Shown: piece by piece, positions 18,490 through 28,523 of the stretch
How the letters are laid out: the number at the start of each line of letters is the position of its first letter
How positions within the stretch are numbered: position 1 is the first letter of the stretch
Position numbers and translations under genes: made by a program
From: Crocinitomicaceae bacterium
GTDB taxonomy: Bacteria; Bacteroidota; Bacteroidia; Flavobacteriales_D; Crocinitomicaceae
Direction: 5' to 3'
DNA length: 64,000 bases
Assembly: GCA_023957475.1 (NCBI GenBank)
Contig: JAMLHA010000003.1
Coordinates: forward strand, 1-64,000
The notes under the pieces: generated by a model
Database searches by the model: none
Told to the model about the DNA's origin: nothing
What the model saw: the letters and a program-made list of their open reading frames with translations, nothing else

Positions 18490-19474
18490 ACGATAAATAT
18501 TTCCAAATCAAGTCTTTTAACTCGGTAATACCTTTTCCAGATACCGCAGAAATGAATATACTCGGTATTTTAGGTAATGTTTTTTTAACTTCTTCAATCA
18601 ATTCATCATCTAACATATCCGACTTCGTAATTGCCAAAATTCGTTCTTTGTGCAATAATTCAGGGTTGTATTGCTTCAATTCATTCAGCAATGTTTCATA
18701 TTCTTTCTTTATATCTTCACTATCAATTGGAACCATGAATAACAACAATGAATTGCGTTCAATATGTCTTAAAAATCGTAATCCCAAACCTTTTCCCTCA
18801 TGTGCACCTTCGATAATTCCAGGTATATCTGCCATGATAAAAGAACGATAGTCACGGTACGAAACCATTCCTAAATTAGGTCGAAGTGTGGTAAAAGGAT
18901 AATTAGCAATTTCTGGTTTTGCTGCAGAAACTACAGAAAGCAAAGTACTTTTACCTGCATTTGGGAATCCAACAAGACCAACATCTGCTAAAACTTTTAA
19001 TTCTAATATTTTCCATCCTTCAATACCTGGTTCGCCCGGTTGAGCATATCTAGGTGTTTGGTTGGTTGCCGATTTAAAGTTATTATTTCCTAATCCACCA
19101 CGGCCACCACGTTGCAATATTTGTTCCTCACCATCTTCGGTAATTTCAAACAACACTTCTCCGGTTTCTTCATCTTTTGCAATAGTACCCAATGGAACTT
19201 CAATAAATACATCCTTACCTTGTGCTCCTGTTTTAAGATTACCAGAACCATGTGCCCCATGTTCGGCTTTTACATGTTTTTGATACTTTAAATGCAATAA
19301 CGTCCACATTTGCTTGTTACCACGTACAATTATATGTCCACCTCGACCTCCATCACCACCGTCAGGCCCACCTTTAGGAATGTATTTTTCTCTACGGTAG
19401 TGTGTTGAACCACCACCTCCATTTCCAGAAGTGCAATGAATTTTTACGTAATCTACAAAATTATCAGATGCCAT
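18482..19474 (-). CDS. obg: Obg family GTPase
   Basis: 330 residues. The glycine-rich Obg fold fills residues 1-160 ([20 protein letters not shown] and [10 protein letters not shown] are its landmarks), followed by a G domain with G1 GFPNAGKST (169-177), G3 [17 protein letters not shown]4 TKSD and G5 SAVSGKG. There is no C-terminal OCT extension, as usual in Bacteroidota. Obg binds the 50S subunit and couples ribosome assembly to growth. A -7 box lies 17 nt upstream of the ATG. Confidence 0.96.
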   Translation of the reverse strand: MASDNFVDYVKIHCTSGNGGGGSTHYRREKYIPKGGPDGGDGGRGGHIIVRGNKQMWTLLHLKYQKHVKAEHGAHGSGNLKTGAQGKDVFIEVPLGTIAKDEETGEVLFEITEDGEEQILQRGGRGGLGNNNFKSATNQTPRYAQPGEPGIEGWKILELKVLADVGLVGFPNAGKSTLLSVVSAAKPEIANYPFTTLRPNLGMVSYRDYRSFIMADIPGIIEGAHEGKGLGLRFLRHIERNSLLLFMVPIDSEDIKKEYETLLNELKQYNPELLHKERILAITKSDMLDDELIEEVKKTLPKIPSIFISAVSGKGITELKDLIWKYLSYD

Positions 19475-19491
19475 TTATCTAAAATATTGTA

Positions 19492-19499
19492 CAAAAGTA
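19492..19499 (-). promoter_or_regulatory. -7 promoter box for obg-PAP2
   Basis: On the minus strand TACTTTTG, matching TAnnTTTG, 17 nt before the obg start. Confidence 0.55.
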
Positions 19500-19837
19500 G
19501 GAAAATAAAACCAATACTACGAATAGATAGTCAATTGAACCAAATAATTTCATTAAATAAAAACAAATGATAAATTCATTTTAATATTTTTACGCTAATA
19601 AAAATTCAGTACTGACGGACTAAATAGATGAGATTCTTCGCTTCATTTCGACAGTGCTCAATGGAACCGCTTTATATGACAGTGTTTTTGTCGTAATTTT
19701 GATTTGGGTGGGGTAGGTTGGTGACTTTGCCACCAACCTACCCCACCCAAAGAACCTAACTATTTGATTGTTCATTTTGAACAAAGTAAGAAATCTCATT
19801 AAACTAATTTTTACTCGATCAGTAATGTAAAAATTTA
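19500..19837. other. Intergenic stretch with repeat debris
   Basis: No believable gene. It contains a long GC-rich hairpin (19703-19751) and, just before it, a TTCGACAGTGCTCAATG-like segment of the sort scattered between genes in Bacteroidota. A minus-strand reading frame of 77 codons crosses the hairpin but is out of character with real genes here. Confidence 0.5.
19703..19751. repeat. Perfect 21-bp GC-rich inverted repeat
   Basis: Bases 19703-19723 (TTTGGGTGGGGTAGGTTGGT plus one) are the exact reverse complement of 19731-19751, with a 7-base loop. Strongly G-rich on one strand, unlike the surrounding A+T-rich DNA. No T-run follows, so it is not a standard terminator. Confidence 0.8.
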
Positions 19838-19845
19838 TAAATTTG
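19838..19845 (+). promoter_or_regulatory. -7 promoter box for S9 peptidase gene
   Basis: TAAATTTG, 21 nt before the ATG at 19867. Confidence 0.55.
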
Positions 19846-19866
19846 CTCATCAATTAATCATATACT

Positions 19867-21954
19867 ATGAACATTAAATTCATTTTTTTTCTTTTCTTAC
19901 CTATGACCTTACAAGCTCAAAAATCTTATACCCCAATTGCAAAAAAAAATGCGAAAGAACTAACCATTCACAATCATACTCGCATTGATAATTACTTTTG
20001 GATGAATGAACGGGACTCGAAAGATGTTCTTAATTACATCAAAGCTGAAAATAAAGTAAGTAAGGGATTTTTTAAATCAAATCAGAAATTAATCTCTAAA
20101 TTAATTACCGAATTTAATGGGCGTATTAACCCAAATGATGTCTATCCTCCTTTTGAAGTAAATGGAATTAGTTATCAAGAAACAATTTCAGAAAAAGATG
20201 ATTATACGAAAACATGGATACTCAATGGAACTGACAAAAAACTATTTATAGATGAAAATAAAAGGGCTAAAAAACATTCATTTTATGAGCTTGCAAACTG
20301 GGTGCCCTCACCAAATAATCAGCTTGTTGCCATTTGCGAAGACTTTATTGGAAGAAGAAACTACGAAATTACGTTTAGAAATTATTCAAACGACACCTTT
20401 CTTGAGGATAAATTAGAGCAAACCGATGGATTAATTGAATGGGCTAACGACAATAAAACAGTTTTTTATATTAAAAAAGATCCACAAACACTCCGTTCTT
20501 TTCAAGTGTATCGTCATGTTTTGGGGACAAACCAAGCAACGGATGATTTAATCTATGAAGAAAAAGATGAAAAATTTGAAATAGGTATTGAAAAATCAAC
20601 GAATAGTCAGTATATTTTTATTGTTTCTCAATCATCAACCACTACTGAATATTGGTATTTAGATGCCAACAAATCTCAAACCATGCCTAATGTGTTTTTA
20701 AAAAGAGAGCAAAATCACGAATACAAAGTTCAAGCACACAACAACGGTTTTTATTTGCTAACAAACAAAAATGCGCCAAATCGAAAGATAGTCTTTTCAA
20801 AAACCATTCCAACTTCAATTGAAACATGTAATGAAGTTATAGCCCATGATGAAAGTCGATTAATTGAAGAATTAATTGTTACCGATTCGCATATTTTTGC
20901 TCAAGAACGCAGCAATGGTTTAGAACAAATTCGGTTGTATGATATAACTACAAAAGCTTCTCAATACATTGAAGTTGAAGAAGAAACTCGCTCCTTACAA
21001 ATTATAGACAATGATAATTATTATAGTAAAACTGTAGATTTTTCCTATAATTCAATGACCACTCCAACAACGATTTTTCGTCAAGATTTATCATCTGGAA
21101 ACAGAACAATCATTTATCAGTACGAGCTTTTAGACAAGCAATTTAAACCATCCGATTACGAATCAAAACGAATATGGGCTACTGCTACAGATGGCACTAA
21201 AATACCCGTCTCAATTGTCTATAAAAAAGGCACTGATTTAGCCAGTTCACCTTGTTTTCTTTACGGATATGGCTCGTATGGCGTTACCATTCCTGATGTT
21301 TTCAGCGCAACACGACTAAGCTTACTCAACAGAGGATTTGTTTATGCATTGGCACATGTTAGAGGTGAAAAATACTTAGGCGATCAATGGTATCAAGATG
21401 GGAAATACCTCAAAAAGAAAAATACATTCACCGATTTCATTAATACAGCAGAATTTTTGGGAAATGAAGGTTATTGTGACCCTTCAAAAATATATATCAA
21501 TGGTGGAAGTGCAGGCGGATTGCTAATCGGTGCTGTTTTGAATATGGCTCCTCATTTATTTAAAGGGGCAATTGCAGATGTACCTTTTGTTGATGTGGTT
21601 ACAACTATGCTTGATGAAACCGTTCCTCTCACCGTTGGAGAATACGAAGAATGGGGCAACCCGAATGAACAAGAATACTATCAATACATGTTGAGTTATT
21701 CTCCTTATGACAATGTTCCTAAAGCAGATTTTCCCCATTTACTAATTACAACAGGCTATCACGATTCTCAAGTTCAATATTGGGAGCCATTGAAATGGAT
21801 TGCAAAAATAAGGGATTATCGAACCAATAATAATTTATTACTCCTTGATTGCAACATGGATTCTGGTCACGGTGGTGGTTCTGGCAGAAGTTCTGCTCGT
21901 ATGGAATTAGCTAAAATGTTTACTTTTATACTCAATCTTGAAGGTGAAAATTAA
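19867..21954 (+). CDS. S9 family prolyl oligopeptidase / oligopeptidase B-like
   Basis: 695 residues, with an N-terminal signal peptide (MNIKFIFFLFLPMTLQAQ), so periplasmic. A seven-bladed propeller (about 90-420) is followed by an alpha/beta-hydrolase domain with the nucleophile in GGSAGGL (Ser about 546), Asp in HDSQVQYWEP (about 633) and His in DSGHGGGSGR (about 668). The HARGG-like motif LAHVRGEKYLG and the Glu-containing TMLDETVPLTVGEYEEWGNP are typical of oligopeptidase B, which cuts after basic residues in short peptides. Substrate preference is inferred. Its last codons overlap the next gene. Confidence 0.93.
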   Translation: MNIKFIFFLFLPMTLQAQKSYTPIAKKNAKELTIHNHTRIDNYFWMNERDSKDVLNYIKAENKVSKGFFKSNQKLISKLITEFNGRINPNDVYPPFEVNGISYQETISEKDDYTKTWILNGTDKKLFIDENKRAKKHSFYELANWVPSPNNQLVAICEDFIGRRNYEITFRNYSNDTFLEDKLEQTDGLIEWANDNKTVFYIKKDPQTLRSFQVYRHVLGTNQATDDLIYEEKDEKFEIGIEKSTNSQYIFIVSQSSTTTEYWYLDANKSQTMPNVFLKREQNHEYKVQAHNNGFYLLTNKNAPNRKIVFSKTIPTSIETCNEVIAHDESRLIEELIVTDSHIFAQERSNGLEQIRLYDITTKASQYIEVEEETRSLQIIDNDNYYSKTVDFSYNSMTTPTTIFRQDLSSGNRTIIYQYELLDKQFKPSDYESKRIWATATDGTKIPVSIVYKKGTDLASSPCFLYGYGSYGVTIPDVFSATRLSLLNRGFVYALAHVRGEKYLGDQWYQDGKYLKKKNTFTDFINTAEFLGNEGYCDPSKIYINGGSAGGLLIGAVLNMAPHLFKGAIADVPFVDVVTTMLDETVPLTVGEYEEWGNPNEQEYYQYMLSYSPYDNVPKADFPHLLITTGYHDSQVQYWEPLKWIAKIRDYRTNNNLLLLDCNMDSGHGGGSGRSSARMELAKMFTFILNLEGEN

Positions 21955-22972
21955 CATATTACTCGTTTTTATTCTTTTGACAAATACTGTTTTTAGTCAA
22001 AAGAAAACATCTAATTTATTAGTCGAAGATACTGATTCATTACCATATACATCATACAGGTATCGACCTATTCTATTCGCAGATATAGGTTTTACAGCGG
22101 CTCCACTTGATTTAAAGTATAGCTTTAGTGATGAAATCAAGCAAATTAGCTACCGCCATAACAATAAAATGATGCTGGGTATTGGAGCTTCACATAGTTG
22201 GTTTGCTTTTCGAATAGGGTTAGCTGTAGTAGGTAATTTGAAGCCAGTTTCAAAATTTGGTAAATCAAATTACTTCGATATTGGTTTACGTTTTTCAATT
22301 AAACATTTCTATTCTGAAATTGGTTTCAGGTATTATACGAATTATTCAATCATTGATGCTTACAAGTGGGATACAACTTTTACAAAATCTATTCCAAATG
22401 ATACTCGTCAAAATATTGACGTTTACAATGTTGCAGCTAAAATGTGGTATATTAATAATAAGCATTTCAAGATGGATGCTTTTACAGGAAATAGAGGCGT
22501 ATTTAATAAATCAACGTTTACATGGTACCTAGGAGGGCGACTAGATTCTTATGGAATCAATAATAAATCAGGTGATCTAATTTCCAGAAATCTTCAAGAT
22601 ACTACTAATTCAAAAACTGCTTCAACCGCATTTAACGCAGTAGAATTAGGAGTTCTTCCAGGTGTTGGCTATGCAACTAGATACAAAACATTTCAATTTG
22701 GAATTATGGCTGCTATAGGCCCAATGGTACAACTTAAATCTTATACTATTAATGGCTCTCCAAATGGATTAGGTGGTATAGTTGCGCGGTATGATTTTAA
22801 AATGACATTTGGATACAATATACCTCGCTGTTTTGTTATGTTTATCATAGATGTAGATACAAAATCGATAAATTTTGACAAATTAAAATACAACCAAACA
22901 TTCTATTCGATGAAAATGCAAGTTGGTTATCGTTTTAATGAAAAACTTCCTAAAAAGAAACGTAAAAAATAA
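21944..22972 (+). CDS. DUF4421-like outer-membrane protein
   Basis: About 342 residues using the GTG at 21944 (VKINILLVFILLTNTVFSQ, a clear signal peptide); a TTG at 21938 is a less likely start. It overlaps the S9 gene end by 11 nt. After the signal peptide it is rich in alternating amphipathic strands and aromatic residues (YFDIGLRFSIKHFYSEIGFR, FQFGIMAAIGPMVQL, MKMQVGYRF), typical of a beta-barrel, and ends in a basic tail KKKRKK. The layout resembles DUF4421 proteins of Bacteroidota, without known function; that family match is from memory and moderate. Confidence 0.65.
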   Translation: MKINILLVFILLTNTVFSQKKTSNLLVEDTDSLPYTSYRYRPILFADIGFTAAPLDLKYSFSDEIKQISYRHNNKMMLGIGASHSWFAFRIGLAVVGNLKPVSKFGKSNYFDIGLRFSIKHFYSEIGFRYYTNYSIIDAYKWDTTFTKSIPNDTRQNIDVYNVAAKMWYINNKHFKMDAFTGNRGVFNKSTFTWYLGGRLDSYGINNKSGDLISRNLQDTTNSKTASTAFNAVELGVLPGVGYATRYKTFQFGIMAAIGPMVQLKSYTINGSPNGLGGIVARYDFKMTFGYNIPRCFVMFIIDVDTKSINFDKLKYNQTFYSMKMQVGYRFNEKLPKKKRKK

Positions 22973-23011
22973 ATATAATTAGTTTTTCTTTTATTTTTCC
23001 TTTTTGACTAA

Positions 23012-23019
23012 TACTTTTG
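23012..23019 (+). promoter_or_regulatory. -7 promoter box for ClC gene
   Basis: TACTTTTG. It lies within an upstream TTG-started extension of the reading frame, favouring the ATG at 23037. Confidence 0.55.
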
Positions 23020-23036
23020 TCATCGTTATATTCTTC

Positions 23037-24317
23037 ATGACACAACGAGAAAAAATAGTATTCAGCAGTTACTTAAAACTTATTCTTGCATCTGCTTTCA
23101 TTGGTTTGTTATGCTCTTTATTAGCTATTTCTTTCAAGTTTATCACAGAATACGCAGAACATTCAATTATTCACCTTGTTAACATTACAACATCTTTTTT
23201 ATATATTTTCCTCCCTTCTATTGGTATATCAATTATCTATTTTTTAAGAAAATTTTTCTTCCAGAATAAAAAAAACAAAGGTATAACTGAGATTTATAAA
23301 ACATTGGACGATAGAAAAGAACACCTACCTTTCTATAAAGTTCCTTCACATTATTTAAACGGTTTTTTTACAGTTATTTTTGGAGGATCAACAGGAATTG
23401 AAGTCTCAACTGTTGTTGCGACAGCTGCTTTAGGCAATAATATTTACAAAAAAAACCTTGTGGCTCATATTTATAAACGTGAAATCGTTTGCGCGGGTGT
23501 TGCAGCAGGTATTGCTATTTTATTTTCAAGTCCATTGGCTGGATGGTTATTTGCTATTGAAGTAATTGCTCGAAAAATTAGCAAAACAGTCATAATAAGT
23601 TGCACAGCATCTGTAGCCGTTGCTAGTTTGTATATCTTCTTTATCGATGATTCAAGAATATTACCGTTTGAATTAACCCATTGGAATTGGTTTGCTGTTC
23701 CTTTTTTTATTATTCTTAGTTGTATTGGTGGAGCACTATCAGCCTACTTTACATTCCTTGTTACAAGGATGAAGCCTTTATTCTCTAGATTTCCAAATGA
23801 TTTTTATAGAGTTTTTGTCGGCGCATTAATCGTTGGTATATTACTTTTCTTCTTCCCTCAATTGTATGGCGATAGTTACAAAGGATTACACGATGTTATT
23901 TCAAACAGTATGGAAATTGGTGGTATTTCGCTAATTATACTATTCTTTTTAGCAATATTAAAACCTTTAGCAGCAGCTATAACCTTGGGAGCTGGCGGTG
24001 ATGGTGGAGTTTTTGCTCCAAGTATTGTTGCCGGCGCTTTTTTAGGTATCTTATTTGCACAAGTTTGCAATTCTCTTTTTGACACTCAATTAATCTTACT
24101 CAATTTTGCATTGATTGGAGCTGCATCTATGTTATCTGCATCCATTGCTGCACCATTAACAACTATCATTTTGATTAGTAATATCATTCCAAACGGATAT
24201 GTTTTAGTTGTTCCTCTTACACTGTGCTGTTTTATTGCCGTAGCTTTTGCAAAAAGAATACTTCCTTACACAGTATATACCTATCATACTTACGAAAAGG
24301 AACAAAAAGTAAAATAA
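23037..24317 (+). CDS. ClC family chloride channel/transporter
   Basis: 426 residues from the ATG at 23037 (MTQREKIVFSSYLKL), with about ten hydrophobic helices. Selectivity-filter motifs are recognisable: FGGSTGIEVSTV in place of GREGP with the gating Glu conserved, AGVAAGIAILFSSPLAGWLF followed by AIEV, and GAGGDGGVFAPSIVAGAFLG for the GxFxP motif. No CBS domains. ClC proteins are inner-membrane dimers acting as chloride/proton antiporters or channels. The stop codon is 3 bp from the convergent decarboxylase gene. Confidence 0.93.
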   Translation: MTQREKIVFSSYLKLILASAFIGLLCSLLAISFKFITEYAEHSIIHLVNITTSFLYIFLPSIGISIIYFLRKFFFQNKKNKGITEIYKTLDDRKEHLPFYKVPSHYLNGFFTVIFGGSTGIEVSTVVATAALGNNIYKKNLVAHIYKREIVCAGVAAGIAILFSSPLAGWLFAIEVIARKISKTVIISCTASVAVASLYIFFIDDSRILPFELTHWNWFAVPFFIILSCIGGALSAYFTFLVTRMKPLFSRFPNDFYRVFVGALIVGILLFFFPQLYGDSYKGLHDVISNSMEIGGISLIILFFLAILKPLAAAITLGAGGDGGVFAPSIVAGAFLGILFAQVCNSLFDTQLILLNFALIGAASMLSASIAAPLTTIILISNIIPNGYVLVVPLTLCCFIAVAFAKRILPYTVYTYHTYEKEQKVK

Positions 24318-24320
24318 TCA

Positions 24321-25748
24321 CTACTTCACTTTAGCTAAGCAACTTTCTATCATACTTACCGCTCTATCAATCGTTTCTTTTTTTGTTCTAAACGATAAAA
24401 TCGCCATTCGTATGACAAATCGTCCTTTAATAATTGAAGAACTCAGAAACACTTCTCCATCTTTGTGAATTTCGTCCATTAAACGACGATTTTTTGCTTC
24501 CTCATCCGATTCAAATGGATACCAGAAATAACTTACGGATAAATCTGGTTCTGGTCCAACTTTAAAACCTAAATCAATTAATCGCTGTCTGAAATACTGT
24601 GTTAACACTAATTTTTCTTCCGAACAGGCAATGAATGGTTCTATACCGTGAATTTGCAAAGGCAACCAAACCCTCAATCCCCTAAAATGTTTTGTTAATT
24701 CAGGTGAAATATTTGCCGAACTTTTCACCAACGACTCATTGGTTGCATCTTGCATGTAATTGGCTTCGTAGTAATTGGAATGCAACGCTGCTGATTTATT
24801 TTTTATCAATACGGCACCTGTTCCGTACGGCAAAAACATTCCTTTGTGTGGGTCAACTATCAACGAATCTGCTCGTTCTATTCCTTTAAATAGTCCTTTT
24901 TTCGAGGTTAAAATGAAAAATCCGCCATAAGCTGCATCAACATGAAACCAAAGTTGGTGTTTTTGAGCAATATCTGCAATCAAATCCAATGGATCAATAG
25001 CTCCAGTATCAGTTGTACCAGCAGAGGCTACAATTAAAAATGGGTTCAACCCTTGTTGTACATCACCCTTTATTTGTTTATCCAATTCATCAGCTTTCAT
25101 TCGATGAAAATCATCCAAAGGTATATAACGAATAATCACATCTTCCAAACCAATAATTCGCAAAGCTTTTTGAGTGGAATGATGCACTTGTTCACTCATA
25201 TAGACAACACTTTTGGGCACTAGTTCATTCTTAATTTTGTAGTGATCGCGAGCTGCTGTAAAAGCAATTAAAGTAGAAGTAGAACCTCCTGAAGATAAAC
25301 TTCCTACAGCTGTATCGGGAAATGAAAAAAGCGTTTTCAACCAATTCACAACTTCATTTTCTATTGTTGCTGCTCCAGGATTTGCATAATAAACACTTGC
25401 ATAGGGATTGGTAACGGCTGCTAAAAAATCGGCAATTGCTGAAACAAATATTCCACCTCCTGGTATATATCCTACGTGTTTACCAGAAGCAGCAATAATG
25501 CCTGTTTCAACGACATTTTCTTGGTATTGCGCTAAAAGTTCTAAAAAATCCCTTTTAGAACCATCAATTGCTAATACTCCTGCATCTTTTGGACTATATC
25601 CTTTTGCTTCTTTTAGGCTATTAATGAAGTTGTTAGCAAAATTCTTAACTGTATCAATTAGTTCATTTCGTTCCAACTCGTTTGGTTCTAGTTTAGAACT
25701 TTTACTTCCTAAATCTTCTAATTGTTTTATTAAATTTTCCAGATTCAT
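24321..25748 (-). CDS. PLP-dependent amino-acid decarboxylase (group II)
   Basis: 475 residues. Group II decarboxylase fold with the PLP lysine in DPHKGMFLPYGTG (about residue 302), the PLP-aspartate segment WFHVDAAYGGF, and the phosphate-binding LSSGGSTSTL. The family includes aromatic-L-amino-acid, glutamate and 2,4-diaminobutyrate decarboxylases; the N-terminal part with HVGYIPGGGIFVSAIADFLA resembles tyrosine/tryptophan-type enzymes of Bacteroidota. The substrate cannot be fixed by reading. Confidence 0.88.
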   Translation of the reverse strand: MNLENLIKQLEDLGSKSSKLEPNELERNELIDTVKNFANNFINSLKEAKGYSPKDAGVLAIDGSKRDFLELLAQYQENVVETGIIAASGKHVGYIPGGGIFVSAIADFLAAVTNPYASVYYANPGAATIENEVVNWLKTLFSFPDTAVGSLSSGGSTSTLIAFTAARDHYKIKNELVPKSVVYMSEQVHHSTQKALRIIGLEDVIIRYIPLDDFHRMKADELDKQIKGDVQQGLNPFLIVASAGTTDTGAIDPLDLIADIAQKHQLWFHVDAAYGGFFILTSKKGLFKGIERADSLIVDPHKGMFLPYGTGAVLIKNKSAALHSNYYEANYMQDATNESLVKSSANISPELTKHFRGLRVWLPLQIHGIEPFIACSEEKLVLTQYFRQRLIDLGFKVGPEPDLSVSYFWYPFESDEEAKNRRLMDEIHKDGEVFLSSSIIKGRFVIRMAILSFRTKKETIDRAVSMIESCLAKVK

Positions 25749-25805
25749 TGATTTGATTTTTTGGGATTCATAAAAGTAGTAAATAATTTATCTGCAGCAA
25801 ATGAT

Positions 25806-25813
25806 TATCTTTG
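25806..25813 (+). promoter_or_regulatory. -7 promoter box for MFS gene
   Basis: TATCTTTG. It overlaps an in-frame ATG at 25801, so the functional start is the ATG at 25831, 17 nt after the box. Confidence 0.6.
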
Positions 25814-25830
25814 CAAACCTTTATTTCTAT

Positions 25831-26982
25831 ATGTCGAATCAAATTAAACTCCATTTTTTAGTTTATCTTACCGGTTTAAGTATCATAGGATTTCTAGCAA
25901 CTGACATGTACTTGCCTACTTTTGAGGCAATCCGAAATGATTTAAACACATCAAAAACAGCTATTGGAGCCAGTTTAACTATCTTTTTAGGTGGATTTGC
26001 TTTTGGTCAATTAATTTGGGGGCCATTATCTGATAAATACGGAAAACCACGTTCTATTGTAATAGGATTAACACTCTTTATACTTGCTTCGCTAGGTATT
26101 TATTTTACAGAAAATGTAGTTTTATTTATTCTCTTGAGATTTTTTCAAGCCATTGGAGCTTGTGCTGCTTCCGTTTGTTGGCAAGCGTTGGTCATTGAGC
26201 AGTTTGATGAATCCATTGCTAAAAAAGTCTTTGCATCCATTATGCCATTGGTAGCATTATCGCCAGCATTAGCTCCTCTTTTGGGTGTGTTTATTTTTGA
26301 ACATTTCGGTTGGCGGGCAATATTTGTTACTATCTCTCTTATTGCATTTTTATTAATCATTTATTCGCTTTCTTTAAAAAATAAAGTCAGCAACTCTTCC
26401 ACTCAGCAGTCCATTTCTTACAGCACTTTCTTTCAATCAAAAAATTTCATTGGAAATGTAATGATTTATGCCTTTTGTTCTGCTGGGTTCTTTGCTTGGC
26501 TGACAGGTGCGCCTTTTTTTCTCAAAGAGTTGGGTTACAATGAAAGTGAAATCGGGTTGAGTTTTGTACCTCAAACCATCAATTTTATATTAGGCGGATA
26601 CGGAATACGTTACTTGATTACAAAAATTGATGGCAAGAAAATTGTTCCTTATTTACTGGTTTTATATGCACTCTCTTTGCTAATCATTTTGTTTTTAGCA
26701 GTATTCACTTCTCCTACACTAACAACTTTATTGATTCCTTTCAGCTTTATGGCATTGTCCAATGGTGCTTGTTACCCAATCGTTGTTGCAGAGGCTTTAA
26801 AACCCTATTCTGCCAATTCTGGAAAAGCATCTGCACTTCAAAACACCATCCAATTAGGTGCTTGTTTCATTGCTAGTGCTGCCGTTTCTGCTTTTTCAAA
26901 TCAAGCCTTATTGGCTACTTGTATCGTAATGACAATAACCATTGTTTTTGTTGCAATCGGCTACCGTTGGTCAAAACAATAA
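25831..26982 (+). CDS. Bcr/CflA-type MFS drug efflux transporter
   Basis: 383 residues from the ATG at 25831 (MSNQIKLHFLVYL), twelve predicted membrane segments. Diagnostic are TDMYLPTFEAI in the first helix, the MFS motif A-like GPLSDKYGKPRSIVIG after helix 2, and RFFQAIGACAASVCWQALV in helix 4, all as in Bcr/CflA multidrug (bicyclomycin, chloramphenicol) exporters and related DHA1 transporters. An earlier in-frame ATG at 25801 lies in the promoter. Substrate unknown. Confidence 0.9.
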   Translation: MSNQIKLHFLVYLTGLSIIGFLATDMYLPTFEAIRNDLNTSKTAIGASLTIFLGGFAFGQLIWGPLSDKYGKPRSIVIGLTLFILASLGIYFTENVVLFILLRFFQAIGACAASVCWQALVIEQFDESIAKKVFASIMPLVALSPALAPLLGVFIFEHFGWRAIFVTISLIAFLLIIYSLSLKNKVSNSSTQQSISYSTFFQSKNFIGNVMIYAFCSAGFFAWLTGAPFFLKELGYNESEIGLSFVPQTINFILGGYGIRYLITKIDGKKIVPYLLVLYALSLLIILFLAVFTSPTLTTLLIPFSFMALSNGACYPIVVAEALKPYSANSGKASALQNTIQLGACFIASAAVSAFSNQALLATCIVMTITIVFVAIGYRWSKQ

Positions 26983-27044
26983 CTCCATCAATAAGCAACC
27001 AAAACCGATTTAGTACGTTTTCTTTGCAAAATAAATTGATTAAA

Positions 27045-28307
27045 ATGAAACATCTTGTACTCCTTTTTTCTCTATTTCTAATCCATTTTTATTCAACAGC
27101 AGGCGATTCTCTACGTGTTTTATTCATTGGTAACAGCTATACCTATGTCAATGACCTCCCAAATGTGATAAAAGACATGGCAGCAGTAGATGGAAATTAT
27201 CTAGAACATGCAAGTAGCACTCCAGGCGGACAAACATTACAGCAACATTGTTCCAATACAACAACACTCAACCTCATTCGTCAAGGTGATTGGGACTATG
27301 TTGTTATTCAAGAACAAAGTCAAGTACCTTCGTTTCCTGATGGGCAAGTTATTTCACAATTTTATCCTTATGTTAAACAATTAAACGATTCCATTCATAA
27401 GTACAATCCTTGTGCCAAAAATATGTTTTATGTTACATGGGGAAGAAAAAATGGCGATGCTCAAAATTGCCCTTACTTCACACCTCTATGTACGTATGAA
27501 GGCATGGATAATCTATTAACATTGCGCTACACCAATGCCGCAGACACAATTAATGCAATACTTAGCCCTGTTGGTCCGCTTTGGAGAGAATTGAGAACCA
27601 ATCATGCGTCTATTGAATTGTATTCTAGTGACGAAAGCCATCCATCACCTGCAGGAACTTATGCTGCTGCTTGTAGTTTTTATTCCATGTTGTTTAATCG
27701 TTCACTAGAAAATAACAACTATGATTTTACTTTAAACGCAACAGATGCTGCAACTATAAGAAATGTAGCCGAAACAGTCGTTTACAACAATCGCAATTAT
27801 TGGTTGCGCTTTGTTCCTGAGTTAACTAGTGCTTTTTCATATACACAAGTGGTAGATTCATATATGTTCAGTTTTAATAATCAATCCGAAAATGCTACAA
27901 GTGTTAGTTGGGATTTTGGAGATGGCTCTCCAAAAACCACGAATGAGAATCCATCGCATATTTATTCGCAAGCTGGAACATACACGGTGTGTTTAACTGC
28001 TTATACAGGAGAAAAATGCGATTCAATTACTACCTGTCAAACAATTACACTCACACTAGGAGTTGAAGACAAAACAAATAGTATTTTTAGAATTTACCCC
28101 AATCCAGCAAAAGATTTCCTAACAATTGAAAACAATTTGAATTACCCAAAATACGAGATCGTTGATGTGTTGGGAAACACTATTCAAAAAGGTGAAATTG
28201 CGATAAAAACAGGTGTTATTCCTATCAAAGAACTAAAAACAGGTGTTTATTTTCTTGTCTTAAAAACTGATTCAAGCAATAAGCAATTTAGATTTGTAAA
28301 AGAGTAG
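27045..28307 (+). CDS. Secreted SGNH/DUF4886-like hydrolase with PKD and T9SS tail
   Basis: 420 residues from the ATG at 27045. Signal peptide (MKHLVLLFSLFLIHFYSTAG); SGNH domain with block I FIGNSYTYVNDLP (catalytic Ser in GNS), WDYVVIQEQSQVPSF, and the Asp/His block SSDESHPSPAG (D-x-x-H); a PKD domain SWDFGDGSPKTTNENPSHIY; and a type-A T9SS sorting domain FRIYPNPAKDFLTI to KQFRFVKE. Relatives are esterases of unknown substrate, some acting on acetylated glycans. An open frame further upstream, overlapping the MFS gene, is not coding. Exported to the surface or medium. Confidence 0.9.
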   Translation: MKHLVLLFSLFLIHFYSTAGDSLRVLFIGNSYTYVNDLPNVIKDMAAVDGNYLEHASSTPGGQTLQQHCSNTTTLNLIRQGDWDYVVIQEQSQVPSFPDGQVISQFYPYVKQLNDSIHKYNPCAKNMFYVTWGRKNGDAQNCPYFTPLCTYEGMDNLLTLRYTNAADTINAILSPVGPLWRELRTNHASIELYSSDESHPSPAGTYAAACSFYSMLFNRSLENNNYDFTLNATDAATIRNVAETVVYNNRNYWLRFVPELTSAFSYTQVVDSYMFSFNNQSENATSVSWDFGDGSPKTTNENPSHIYSQAGTYTVCLTAYTGEKCDSITTCQTITLTLGVEDKTNSIFRIYPNPAKDFLTIENNLNYPKYEIVDVLGNTIQKGEIAIKTGVIPIKELKTGVYFLVLKTDSSNKQFRFVKE

Positions 28308-28315
28308 TTAATTTC

Positions 28316-28498
28316 CCTGTTGGAGGGGGGAACAGTCCCTGCATCGTCTCAAGGGGGGGGAATAATAAACCGAAGAGTAATCCCGTCAGACTGAGTGTCC
28401 GCCATTTGGCGGATGTATCGAAGGCTGGCGCTGTACCAGAACCATTTTTTGACTAATTTAAAATGTGTTTACACTAGTAATTTCTCCAATTAATTCGG
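28316..28498. other. Intergenic stretch with G-runs and repeat debris
   Basis: Contains runs of six and eight Gs (about 28323-28358), a small hairpin CCGCC-ATTT-GGCGG (about 28411-28424) and a segment GACTGAGTGT...ATCGAAGG resembling common Bacteroidota intergenic repeats. No gene seen. Confidence 0.5.
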
Positions 28499-28506
28499 TA
28501 TTTTTG
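28499..28506 (+). promoter_or_regulatory. -7 promoter box for methyltransferase gene
   Basis: TATTTTTG, 17 nt before the ATG at 28524. Confidence 0.55.
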
Positions 28507-28523
28507 CAGAAAGCCTTCAAGCA

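Noticed and set aside
19620..19853. A 77-codon minus-strand reading frame between obg and the S9 peptidase gene
   Set aside because: It runs through the perfect GC-rich hairpin and its composition follows the repeat, not a protein; no promoter or family resemblance.
23004..23036. A TTG start for the ClC protein 11 codons upstream
   Set aside because: It would place the TAnnTTTG promoter box inside the coding region; the ATG at 23037 gives a normal N-terminus.
26919..27044. An N-terminal extension of the SGNH protein overlapping the MFS gene
   Set aside because: The extension precedes a perfect signal peptide at 27045 and lies within the coding end of the transporter gene.
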